Shown in pieces: positions 37,537-47,679 of a stretch of DNA of 64,000 nucleotides. Every line of letters begins with the position of its first letter. Position 1 is the first letter of the stretch. Made by a program: the position numbers and the translations under genes. Under the pieces are notes generated by a model. It was not told where the DNA came from. It saw nothing but the letters and a program-made list of their open reading frames with translations, and searched no databases. The stretch comes from Lasiosphaeria ovina. Its lineage: Eukaryota > Ascomycota > Sordariomycetes > Sordariales > Lasiosphaeriaceae. The stretch covers positions 5,084,001 through 5,148,000 of the forward strand of contig JAULSN010000002.1 in assembly GCA_033439765.1 (NCBI GenBank), given 5' to 3'.

Positions 37537-39425
37537 ATGCACGTGTTCTTGCGTCTCTCGCGGCCTCAACTGCCTAACAGTCGCGCCTGGGGCATTGCTA
37601 TGAAGCGCAAGTGTCTGGTCGACATTCTCCCACCAGACGCGCCTAGGAAAAGAGCAATGACTACTACAACCACGCCTGCTGCTGCTACTGCTGCTGCTGC
37701 CCCTGCGGCGGCGCTATCTATCGCTCTTAGCCCCCCCGAGAAGCGGCTCAAGGCTCTGCTGCTCGACGTCGCCCGGCATATCGACTCGGAATGGGGTGAT
37801 GCCAAGATCAAAAAGGAGCCCGTGGTGCTCCGCTGGGCCGGCGGCTGGGTCCGCGACAGGCTGCTCGGGCTCGAGAGCCACGACATCGACACGGCCATCA
37901 ACTGCATGACGGGCGAGGACTTCTCGGACCGCCTCCGCGACTACTGCGCCGTCTCCGCGAACAGGGACCGCCACGGCCTCGGCCCCAGAGACCTCCGCCA
38001 CCTGCACACGGTCAGCCGCAACCCCGACAAGTCCAAGCACCTCGCCACCACCACCACGTCCCTCTACGGCCTCGACCTCGACTTTGTGAACCTGCGCAAG
38101 GAGACGTATGCCGCCGACAGCCGGAACCCCACCATGGAGTTTGGCACGGCCGAGGAGGACGCCCTCCGCCGCGACGCCACCATCAACGCCATGTTCTACA
38201 ACCTCCACACCGGCCAGGTCGAGGACCTCACCAGCGGCCTGCCCGACCTGGCTGCCCGCCTCATCAGGACCCCCGTCGACCCTCTGCAGACCTTCCGCGA
38301 CGACCCGCTCCGCGTGCTCAGGCTCGTGCGCTTTGCGAGCCGCCTGGACTTCACTATCGACCCAGACGTCGGGAGCGTCATGTCCGAGCCGGGCGTACTG
38401 GCGTCGCTGCGGCAGAAGATCAGCCGTGAGCGGGTCGGCGTCGAGCTGGAAAAGATGTTCAAAGGTAAGGCAGGCAGGCCATTTTAGCTGTGCTAGTTCT
38501 TTTTTTCTTTTCTCTCGCCTCATACTCTAGCCCCCCTTGCCCTAACTTTCCCCCAGCGCGCGAAAGCTGACCGTAACCGGCGTGAATAGGCAATAACCCC
38601 TGCCAGTCTCTTGAACTGATTGACCGGTTTAGGCTCTACCACGCAATATTCACAAACCCTAACCGCGAGGACATGCCCAAGCCGGACGTGTCCAACTGGC
38701 GCGCAGCCTACCAGTGCCTCGGCTTTCTCGAGCGGAACAGGGCGCCCGGCTCCATCTTCGACCGGCTGGTCAAGGACGACGAGACTCGGGCGTTTGCCTG
38801 GGCGCTCGCGACGCTGACCCCCTGGGAGCAGCTGCCGGACGACGTCAACCCGGACCCGAAAAAGAAGCCCCCACCACCCCTGGCAGCGCAGGCGGCGCGG
38901 GAGGGCTTCAAGGCGCACAACAAGCTGCGCGACGTGGTGGTGGCCGCCCACCGCAACCGCTCCGCCATCGTCGCGCTGAAGGAGGTGGTGCGCACCGGGC
39001 AGCAGCCGCAGGTAAACGACGCGGCCGTGTTTGGCATGGCCATCAGGGTGTGGGACGGCGCCGCCGGCACGCACTGGCGGCTGCAGGTGCTGTTTGCCAT
39101 TCTCGTCGACGTGGAGATGCGCTGCAGTGCAGCAGAGGGCGTTGTAGGGCTGCTGCAGCAGCGGGACGACGTGCTCGCCGAGTGGCAGCAGTTCCTCGAC
39201 AAGCTCGTCGAGCTCGACGTGGTCGAGGCGCCGGCCGTCAAGTGCATCGTCGAGGGCCGCGTGCTGGCCCAGCTGCTCGGTTCCAAGCCCGGCAAGTGGA
39301 TGAACCCGGCCCTCGACATGGTCATGGCCTGGCAGCTGCGCAATCCCGGCGTCGCCGACTACGCCCCCGCCGTCGAGGAGGTGCGCGCCAGGGCGCAGGA
39401 GCTCGGGATTGTTCGCAAGGGGTGA
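37537..39425 (+). CDS. CCA1: CCA tRNA nucleotidyltransferase (class II)
   Basis: Exons 37537-38464 and 38590-39425, with a 125-nt intron, give 587 residues from the first in-frame ATG. The enzyme adds the 3'-terminal CCA to tRNAs in nucleus, cytosol and mitochondria. Class II signatures are visible in order: GGWVRD (102-107) with the metal-binding Asp pair in SHDID (116-118); RRDATINAMFYN; the RRFA-like base-discrimination segment DDPLRVLRLVRFASRL; and the E-x2-R-x3-E-like motif RERVGVELEKMF just before the intron. The C-terminal body continues after the intron with ELIDRFRLYHAIF. The first start yields a basic, Arg-rich leader (MHVFLRLSRPQLPNSRAW) suited to mitochondrial import. In-frame ATGs at 37600 and 37657 would give cytosolic/nuclear forms, as known for the yeast gene. 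Confidence 0.95.
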
Positions 39426-40118
39426 TGGCTATTACCTACATACATACATACCTACTAGTATTAGGCATTGTCTAGCTTCCTAGACTGGGCTCCGGGATAT
39501 TATCAGTGTTCCAGCTGCTCCCATGTAGCAATAAGATTACTGATGTGATAATTGTGTTCCTTGTAGTTTGTATAGTGATGAGTCTAAGTCATTTCACCAA
39601 TGTGATGAATCTAACACTGGGGAAGTCGCTCCTCGGTAGAGTAGGTGAGTGAATAAATAAGTACTTAAAGGTAATTATCAGACTTGTTTGGTCTGATGAA
39701 TTTATTATTGATCTTTACACTCGGATCGAGCCTCTGAAGATGTCGAACGCAGCCTGAGTTCAGGGGGGCAGCCAATGGGAAAGGCGCCGCTGTATCTTAC
39801 GGGACTTGCAGTGCCGTATTGAACACACTCCGCTGTAAATACAGTGCTGGATTACCTAAGGATCAGAACGCCCCCCCGCTGCAAGGTCGCTGCGGCCGCT
39901 ATGGAGTGCACCGGGCTGCAACATCCCCCCGTTATCCCATCATCCACCAACGGAATAACACAACTCGATCACATAGAATCTCTCTCACCCCAACCATTTA
40001 AGCAATACACTCTTATGCGTGCCCGCACCGAAATCACGACTCTGGCTCAAGTCTCATAAATAGACAACCAACCTCAAGCCAGAAACCCAGGTCGAGGTTT
40101 TCGTCAGAGGAGGGAGGT
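39426..40118. other. Intergenic region between CCA1 and the Tti2-family gene
   Basis: About 690 bp, relatively A/T-rich, with no supported gene. A TACATACATACATACC motif follows the CCA1 stop codon. Confidence 0.5.
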
Positions 40119-40980
40119 ATGGCCTCATCGCCCGGCAGTGCTGGTCCCAGCAGCAGCAGCGGCTGGTTCAGATCGCTGCTCAACGCCGCGTCAAGCCTCG
40201 CCGCCGCCCAGCTGTCGACAGACGACGCTTGTGCCGAGCTGTCCCGGCGTACGTTGGCTTGTCTTTCTTTGAGAGATCATTGCGAATTTATATTTTAGAA
40301 AGGAATGGAATGCCTTTTTTGCTGACTTGACTCCTCTGGGTTAAGATATCCCTAAGCCGCTCACGGTTGCTGCGCTCCGGGCCGAGGCGTTGACGGCGGA
40401 CGGCGGGTTGATATGCTTTCAGGTTCGTGTTGTTTTCTTCTTCGTGTTATATTTTCGTGGTATTTGTTGGTTTTCTGGATGGCAGCGCTAACAGCCTCGC
40501 CTTGCCAACGGATAGAACGAGAACAACAAGAACACCAAGAAGAACAAGAAGCAGACAGCAAGCACAACACGGCCGCTGCTCCTCGCCATCCTCGCCTGCC
40601 TCCGCTCCGGCAAGATCACGGCCGGCGCCAACCAGGACGCCACAGCATCGGCCGCCGGGGGCGAGCTAGTTCTCGCCGTAGCGCAGGCGATTGCGCCCGT
40701 CGCGGCCGACGACGACAAGGATGCCCGAAACAAGGGCTTGGGTCTAGGTGAGTCCCCCCTCTCTTGTTCACCAAAATCTGCGAAAAGAAACTCTGCACCA
40801 GACCACACACGCCACCACAAGGTCAACTCTGACTTTGTTTGCTTGCTTGCTTGCTTACACCACCCACACTCACAGACAACCACGACCGCGCGCGGCTCTA
40901 CACCGACGCAGCGGCGCACTGCACCGCCGTCGGGCCGGCAGGACTGGCCATCTTGCAAGCGATCTCAGAGCTACTCTCCG

Positions 40981-41017
<37 letters not shown>

Positions 41018-42633
41018 CAGGTTCGACGACCAAGTCCTGCTGACACTAGTAGCCTACGCCAGCGCCGACGACGACGACAGCTGGTCGACAGCAGAGACGG
41101 CGGCGCGCGCGGGCGCCGTGCTCAGGGACCAGCTCGGCAGCAGCAGTAGCAGCAGCAGCAGTAGCAGCAGCGAGCGGGAACAGTTCGCCGCCGAGGCCGT
41201 GCTGCAGCGCTACCTGCGGCCGCTATTCTCCAAGTCCAAGCCGGCGTCGGTGACGGCGTCGGGCAGGAAGGCTGAGTATGCCGCCGCCGGGGGCTCGGCG
41301 GTTGCTGGTGGCCTGGGGCCCGAGGGCGAGTCCCGCGAGACGAAGCCGTGGAAGTACGTTGACTTCAGGGCCATCCCGGCCGTGTGCTGGGTCATCAACG
41401 AAGTAGATGTGAGTTTCTTTTCCTCTCTTCACTTTACAGCCCCTCCATTACCATTCATTTTATATAATCTCAACTCGCATATCGAAATATATTCATCCCC
41501 CCCCGGCGATGTTCCATCTACGGAGACAAATATACATCGACAGTCCAGGTTGCTGACACGACCCCTTTCTGCGCCACACAGGAACAATTCATCAGCAAGC
41601 AGTGGCCGCTCTACATCCCGGTGCTGATGACGCTAGTCGACGACTCGGCCACGAGCGTGCGGAGCCGCGGCCTCGTGGCGCTCGCCGCCTTCCTGCGCAA
41701 GCTCCCAGACCGGACCCTCCACGACACGGGGCTTGGCGCGGTGTTTGAGGAGGCAGTCTTCCCGACGCTGGCGTTCCTGCCCAGCCTGACGCCAGAGGAC
41801 GAGTCGCTGCAGCTGCTGGGTCCCGCCTTTAGCGCGCTGCTCTGCCTCGCGGGCAAGCAGGTGCAGCAGCAGCAGCAGCAGCAGAGACAAAGACCTGCGC
41901 CCAAGGACGCCGCCGGCGGAGGCGGCAAGAACAAGATGCTCGACCGCATCCTGCGCCAAGGCGTCTTCGCGGCCCACCTCCACGCCCAGGACCACGTGCG
42001 CATCGTCGAGGTGCTCTGCCAGCAGACGGCGCTGATCGTCGGCGAAATGGGTATTCACGCCGTCAAGCACCTCAAGGTAAGCACTTGCACGCGCCATGCG
42101 GACTCGGACTGTGTGGACAACCCTACTACTATCTATCCCATCCATCTCTCCCCCCTCCACGAGAAAAGAAAGAGAATAGGAATTATGTTTTACAAATTTT
42201 GCACTTATATACTTACACCATACTAACAACAACACAAAAAAAACAGGACCTCATCCCACTGCTATCGGGGATAATGACGGACCCGTTCGCGCCGGTATCG
42301 CCCGCAACCCTCTTGTCAGCCATCCAGGCGCTCGAGGCGGTGCTCGCCAACTGCTGGCCGAGGATCCCCGGCTCTCCGTGGGAAGACGAGATCATCACGG
42401 ATCTAGCGGTGTGCTGGCTGAACTGGAACGACGACGACGCGCCAGGAGCAACAGTAACAGCGAGAGGAGGCCAGGTCGAGCAGGAGCTCATGAAGTTGGC
42501 CCAGGCGCTCGGCGCCGTGCTGAAGAGTGGGAGCAAAACGGGGACTAATGGCCCAGCTGATCTGGACGAGCGTGTGGCGCCGCTGGTGGCGAAGGAGCCG
42601 TCGCTAGACAGACTCTTTACACGCGTACGCTGA
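40119..42633 (+). CDS. TTI2: Tti2-family protein (TELO2-interacting protein 2, TTT complex)
   Basis: Six exons (40119-40248, 40346-40422, 40516-40747, 40876-41408, 41582-42076, 42247-42633), with introns of 97, 93, 128, 173 and 170 nt, give 617 residues in continuous phase. Known role: Tti2 joins Tel2 and Tti1 in the TTT co-chaperone complex that matures PIKK kinases (TOR, ATM/ATR, SMG1) with Hsp90. The match rests on the helical-repeat core QWPLYIPVLMTLVDD followed by SRGLVALAAFLRKLP and the LGAVFEEAVFPTLAFLP block, and then the LIPLLSGIMTDPF and ALEAVLANCWPRIP region. All are typical of the fungal family. Two polyserine tracts (about 40982-41020 and 41140-41172) and a short polyglutamine (about 41862-41883) are encoded by AGC/CAG repeats and probably vary between strains. 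The gene is convergent with FIG4, with 157 bp between stops. Confidence 0.75.
40982..41020 (+). repeat. Coding AGC trinucleotide repeat (polyserine)
   Basis: About thirteen AGC codons (one AGT) encode a serine run in the fourth exon of the Tti2-family gene. A second, more interrupted run follows at about 41140-41172. Confidence 0.9.
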
Positions 42634-42790
42634 ACATGTTCTGCCAATATTGCTAATCCTTCCGTAGCTGAGATGGCGTGCCGGGCGTGACATCTACCAC
42701 CCCCGACAGGGCGTCGTCCTCGTTGGTGTTGTAATAGTAGAAGTAATACTCGTCGGGCTCGGGCTCGAGCGGGGAGAGCCGGGGGGGCTC

Positions 42791-45700
42791 CTAATCCACC
42801 GGCTGCTGCTTGAACAAGCTCTTGCCGCGCAGCCACTTCCTGTAAGCCTTGTAACGCTTCTTGAGCGCGTCCTCCTCCGTCACCGTGAGCGGGTTCTCGC
42901 CGATGCGCAGCGTGTCGACGTACAGCGCCCAGTCGTCTTCGAGGCCGGAAATCTTGGCGCCGCTCGCCGCCACCGCTGCAACCGATGATGACGCTAGCGA
43001 CGACGAGGGCATCAGCATTCCATTGCTACTGCCGATGTTGCTGCCCATGGCGCCGCCGCCGGTGCCCTCGAGGAGCTGCCAGCTGCTGCCGCCGCTGACG
43101 TAGTCGCGGTACTCGGGCTCGATCTCGCCGGCGGGGATGTCGGACGACACCACGAGTGGCAGGTTCTGCGGGTGGCTCACGTAGCGGGCGTAGTCGTCGG
43201 CCTCGGCGGCGCTGACGGTTGGGTTGAGGCTCTCCTCCACCACCTGCGTAAATGTCCACTGGGCAGCGCGCGACTTTTCCAGCTCGCTAGCCTTGGTCTT
43301 GCGCGCCTCGGCGTCGGTACCGTTGGGCGGCCCCATGGACTCCTTCATGATGCCTTGCACCGTGCTGCCGCCCCTGCCGCCGTTGGCATGTGCGTTATTG
43401 TGATAATTACCATTGGGGATGTCGCCTGTGTTGCTCGACTGCAACCACCGCTGCAGGGACATGCCCCGGCTCCCCGCCAAGTTTGCCTTCTCGTTGGATA
43501 TGGATGCCGTCTCGGCGGCCTCCTCGGCGAGGCGGGAGAGGTCGCGGGGCGCGAGTATCGTCACCTCCTTCTTGGCCTTCTTCTTGTCATTCGCGTCGCC
43601 ATCCGCATCGTTGCGGACGCGAAACGGGCTTAGGTCGTACCGGCCTTCCTGGGTGGACTTGAAGGGTATGTACTTGATTGTCGAGTTCATCTTGAAGGGG
43701 AACATTTTGAGAAAGGACGACAGTGTCGAGGGTCGGTAGTACTCGAGCCAGTAGTCATCATAGGCAGACACGGGCTTGTGGGCGGCGGCCTTGGTCTTGA
43801 AGGGAGGGTATGGCATCAAGACTCGCTCTTCGAGAAAACCGGGGGTGAACCAATGGATGTAGTCCCGTTTCCTCTGCTCCAGCCACGTCCGCGGGTTCTT
43901 GTGGTGCAGGTAGTAGTCGGTGGCTAGGTCCCACAGCATGGGCTGGCCGCGGGCAAATATGTAGTTACCCAGGAACAGATTGTAGGCCTCCTGGCGCTGG
44001 CCGTCGAGAAAGGAGTTGTTGTAGTAGCGCTTGAAGCTCTCGATCATGTCCCGCGAGTGGCTCGTCCACTGGTTGATCTTGCGGTATGTCTCCATGGTGT
44101 TCACGAGCTGCGACCCGCCGTACTGCACGGCGATGGTGTCGCCGTGGTCGTGGTACATGTGCGTGAACAGGTTGACAGCGTCCGTGTCGTAATTGATGAC
44201 AGTGTCGCCCAGTATACCCAGGGCGAAGAGCTGGTGGCCCAGGGCGCGCTTGCCAATGACGAACTGTGCCGCGTTGGTCCGGTCGAGGCAGTCGATGCAG
44301 TTTGTCCGCGCGACGCCGTTCTGCACGCGGATGGGCGAGGTATGGCCGTCGCCGTTCTGGAAAAAGCCCGTCGTGGTCACCACATCCTCGGCAATGCTCT
44401 CGAGGGTCCCAATCACGTCCTGGTCGCGGCTCTTGGCGGCCCGCGACATGTCCCAGGCACGGTGCATGATCTTGCGGTCGGCAGGCAGGAACTGGTTGAG
44501 GTAATCAATGGCGCGCGTGTACTCGTCCAGAAGCTTGCTCTCGCGGGGCGTGCGCTCCCGAGCCTTGACCAGATTCAGCACGTAGACGGGAGCTCCGTAG
44601 CGCTCAAAGAGGTTGTCAAAGTGCAAGGCCGCGGCCGAGTAAAAGGGGTCCACCAGGTTCAGCTCAATAGGGGGCTTGGGCGTCACGCCCGTGTTGTCTT
44701 GTGTCCAGTACAGCGGGATAGAGCCTCTGTGCTGGACGTAGGACGTGTAGGCGGGGCTGGCGTAAAATTTGGGGCCCGGGGCGTGGAACGACGTGGTCAG
44801 GGCCTCGGACACAATTTGCTCCGTCTCGACGTCGTTGGCCACGTAGCCCAGGTCGTTGGCGCCCCTCTTGAGGAAGCGGGCGCCGGCGAAGTAACGGCTG
44901 CGGCGGGCGATGACGGTGATGTAGGCGGTCCTCCAGTAGACGGAGACGGCGGCCTGATCGATGTAGCCGTGGATTATGGGGCGGCACCAGTCGTAGGGGG
45001 CCTTGATGGCCTTGGCGACGGGCTGGAGCAGGTAGTTGTTCCAGATGAACATAGAGTTGAAGTCGTCCTCGAAGGAGCAGGGGTGGCCGTTGACAAGGGC
45101 GGCGCGCTCCCTGGTGATGTTGTACTGCAGGGTGCGGGTGATGTCGTACGAATAGCTGTAGTAGAAGGAGCGCGTCAGGTCGAGGTTGTTTAGGATGCCG
45201 AGGAAGCGCGACTCCTCCGTGTTGCGCTGGTCCGTCTTGAAGCTAGGCGAGGTAAGGGGGATGAGGTCGGTGCCGTCGATCTGGTAGATGTAGTGGCCGC
45301 CGATCATGGCGACGGTGCTCTTCTTGGTGATGAGCAGCATGTAGTAGGGCCCGGTGAACTTGATAAAGCCCAGAAGGCCCCAGGTGGTGCAGCGGAGCCT
45401 GAGGCCACCGGTGCCCTTGTTTCCGTCGTCGATGGTGTCGAGCAGCTGGTTCATGTCCTTCTGGGTGTAGACGGTCTTGTCGTCGGTGATGGTCAGGTCC
45501 GAGGCGTCCTCGGTGGTGCGGTCGATCTTGAGAATGCGGTATCGCTTCTCCGTCACGTCGCCGCCGACCATGTAGAAGCGGCTCGCCGTCTCGTAGAGGC
45601 TGTACTTGTGCATCTTGTGGAGCAGCCGGGGCCGGGAAGGGCCGGCGGCACCGGCAGCGTCGTAGGAGCGCCCCTCGTCGTCACCGTCCTCGTCGCGGCC

Positions 45701-46264
45701 GTCCTCGGTAGCCAGGTCGTCGGTTCGGGCAGCCGAGTCTGGGCTCGAGGTGCGGTGGAAGGGACGGGCGACGGCAGGCTCATCGTCGTCGACGTCAGCA
45801 CCGGCTCCGGCTCCAGCTCCAGCTCCAGTTCCGGCCCCGGGCCCAGCCCGAGAAGGCGCTGTGGGCCCCGAGCCCAGAGAGTCTGTCTCGGCTTCGGCAT
45901 TGTTGTGCAAGGGTGGGAAGATGGGCTCGTCCAGTGCGGCAGCAGCAGCAGTAGCAGAGACATCCCTGACAGCTTCGGCAGATCGTGAAGGGGGGAGGGG
46001 TGAAGGAGGAAGCGTTGGCGGCAGAGTCGGCGGCAGCGGAGCAGCAGCAGGAGGGGGTGGAGGAAGAGGACCGCTGGTGGTGGCACTGGCACTGGCACCT
46101 GCACTGGCCCTGGTACTGGCACTGTCACTGGCTGGAAGGCCTGGCGTAGACGCTCCTGGGCGTAGCGACAATGTTTCGGGACTTTGGCTTGGGAGCGCTG
46201 CTACCACGCCGCCTAGGCTAAGGCCATCGACGCTGGTCAGCTCGCTCTCCACCATGTCGGCCAT
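42791..46264 (-). CDS. FIG4: FIG4, polyphosphoinositide phosphatase (SAC domain)
   Basis: A single uninterrupted frame of 1157 residues from ATG 46264 (MADMVESELTSVDG). Known role: Fig4 dephosphorylates PI(3,5)P2 at the 5-position and, with the Vac14 scaffold, supports the Fab1 kinase on the vacuole membrane. What is visible: a 200-odd-residue disordered N-terminus rich in Pro, Ser and Ala; the SAC N-domain starting HKMHKYSLYETASRFYMVGG; and the catalytic P-loop TNCIDCLDRTN with Cys656 and Arg662 in C-x5-R-T form, so the active site is intact. The C-terminal part contains WLEQRKRDYIHWFTPGFLEE and a tail with a conserved-looking end, DDWALYVDTLRIGENPLTV. An upstream in-frame ATG (46507) would add 81 residues, but that stretch looks like leader sequence. 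The gene is intronless and convergent with the Tti2-family gene. Confidence 0.95.
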   Translation of the reverse strand: MADMVESELTSVDGLSLGGVVAALPSQSPETLSLRPGASTPGLPASDSASTRASAGASASATTSGPLPPPPPAAAPLPPTLPPTLPPSPLPPSRSAEAVRDVSATAAAAALDEPIFPPLHNNAEAETDSLGSGPTAPSRAGPGAGTGAGAGAGAGADVDDDEPAVARPFHRTSSPDSAARTDDLATEDGRDEDGDDEGRSYDAAGAAGPSRPRLLHKMHKYSLYETASRFYMVGGDVTEKRYRILKIDRTTEDASDLTITDDKTVYTQKDMNQLLDTIDDGNKGTGGLRLRCTTWGLLGFIKFTGPYYMLLITKKSTVAMIGGHYIYQIDGTDLIPLTSPSFKTDQRNTEESRFLGILNNLDLTRSFYYSYSYDITRTLQYNITRERAALVNGHPCSFEDDFNSMFIWNNYLLQPVAKAIKAPYDWCRPIIHGYIDQAAVSVYWRTAYITVIARRSRYFAGARFLKRGANDLGYVANDVETEQIVSEALTTSFHAPGPKFYASPAYTSYVQHRGSIPLYWTQDNTGVTPKPPIELNLVDPFYSAAALHFDNLFERYGAPVYVLNLVKARERTPRESKLLDEYTRAIDYLNQFLPADRKIMHRAWDMSRAAKSRDQDVIGTLESIAEDVVTTTGFFQNGDGHTSPIRVQNGVARTNCIDCLDRTNAAQFVIGKRALGHQLFALGILGDTVINYDTDAVNLFTHMYHDHGDTIAVQYGGSQLVNTMETYRKINQWTSHSRDMIESFKRYYNNSFLDGQRQEAYNLFLGNYIFARGQPMLWDLATDYYLHHKNPRTWLEQRKRDYIHWFTPGFLEERVLMPYPPFKTKAAAHKPVSAYDDYWLEYYRPSTLSSFLKMFPFKMNSTIKYIPFKSTQEGRYDLSPFRVRNDADGDANDKKKAKKEVTILAPRDLSRLAEEAAETASISNEKANLAGSRGMSLQRWLQSSNTGDIPNGNYHNNAHANGGRGGSTVQGIMKESMGPPNGTDAEARKTKASELEKSRAAQWTFTQVVEESLNPTVSAAEADDYARYVSHPQNLPLVVSSDIPAGEIEPEYRDYVSGGSSWQLLEGTGGGAMGSNIGSSNGMLMPSSSLASSSVAAVAASGAKISGLEDDWALYVDTLRIGENPLTVTEEDALKKRYKAYRKWLRGKSLFKQQPVD

Positions 46265-47679
46265 TTCCCGTCGCTCTGATCCAGCCCAGTGTCTGTCTGT
46301 GAGGCGGCCGCCCGTGGTTGTGGTTGGTTGCCTGGCGGCTGGCAATGGATGGATGGATGGGATGGATGTATCAGCTAGGTCCCCAAGCCAGAATTGCCGT
46401 TTCGTGTTTGTGAGGTTGGACGGGATCTGCAGCTGCAGGTAGCTGACGTACGGATACAGGTGCCCGGTTTGGGTTTCGTCATGCACGGAGCAGTTGGAGC
46501 TTCCCACTTCCAGGTAAGGTAGGTAGCTGGAGATCGAGTGGGGTTTCTGAGCGCGGTGATGGTGAGGGTGGTGGTGGTGGGGATTGCGGTTGCAACTTCC
46601 ATCCCAGCACGCACCGCACCTGGCACCACCAACACTGAGGTGGACCAGTCAGAGCCCGAAACTCTAACTTTTGGCGAGGTGGCCGCCTAATTAACCCCCC
46701 ACCTCACTACAGACCCCACCGGGTAGCGAACCCGCCTGGGCCTCCCCCTGGTAGCGCGTCCTTTAGTGGGTCCCGGCAATTCGGCACTCGCCTTCAATCC
46801 CAATGCAACCCCATCAACTCAACTCGGGAAACAACTAACAACTCCATTGCAAAACCACCTCAGTTCGAAATAGGTATCCACAATTCTCCTTTTACAGATG
46901 CATGGACTCTACGGAGAACGCCGAGTGCCTTCAGGACTTAGCTGCTAGTTCTAGACTAAGTTAAACAAAAACCGGTGAGTAGCTGTAGTGGTTCTGCACT
47001 ACTGTACGGAGACAAACAGCGAGACGCACTCCCCGAATTAGGATTCTGCACCTGCGCCTCTGCGTCTACGCCGTCGCCTCGGACTTCCACGTTGTTTGGC
47101 GACGCCTTTGCTGCCTTCCTTCCGTCTGTTCCGTGTGGCTCTGCTGCTGTGTCAATGTGCCTCTGCAAGGTCCGAAAGTCCGAGCGTCTCCGCCAGTCCC
47201 CTCTTAATTCGCCATTCTCGGACACGGAATGTCCCCCGTGTTCTCATATCAACTGTCAACAAACGTCCCTCGCGCGTTGTCCTCCATGATGTGTAACCAA
47301 GCGGCTTCACAACCTCCTGTAATTGGGCGCCGTTGCTTGCTGCCTGCAGCAACAAGAAAGAAGAGCTGTCGTGGTCGTGGTCGTTGGTGGTGCGCCTCGT
47401 ACGCCTCAAGGAGCTTAAGCTACCTACCTTACCCGCCGAGGAGCCATAGATATGGATCCTCTAAATAGACTCGCAATAGCTCCAAAACCTCGCGTCACTG
47501 TGAGAAGCATGTTCTCGGCGAAGCCCAGGCCCGCCTTGACTTGGCTTTTCCCGGAGACGCACCTCTCGGGAGGCGGAAGACGGGAGCTGCTGCTCTGAAG
47601 TCCGAGCCCATCCCACGCCGTCTCTGTGCTCGCAGCACTAGCTATGTGCAGTCCAGCCAACACCAGCCAAGTTCAACAA
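46265..47679. other. Divergent intergenic region (FIG4 / membrane protein)
   Basis: About 1.4 kb. The FIG4-proximal part is GGATG/GGTGG-rich leader sequence. ORFs at 46975-47296 and 47452-47597 have no recognisable domain. A short ORF starting at ATG 47452, followed by a GTGAGA donor at 47500, could be a 5' exon of the downstream gene, but no joined frame could be confirmed. Confidence 0.45.

Noticed and set aside
44057..45193. 378-codon forward ORF opposite FIG4
   Set aside because: A shadow of FIG4 codon bias on the other strand; the peptide is Val/Gly/Leu-rich with no domain.
46725..46760. GGTTCGCTACCCGG-like sequence (minus) considered as a tRNA T-arm
   Set aside because: No matching acceptor, D-arm or anticodon arm could be found around it.
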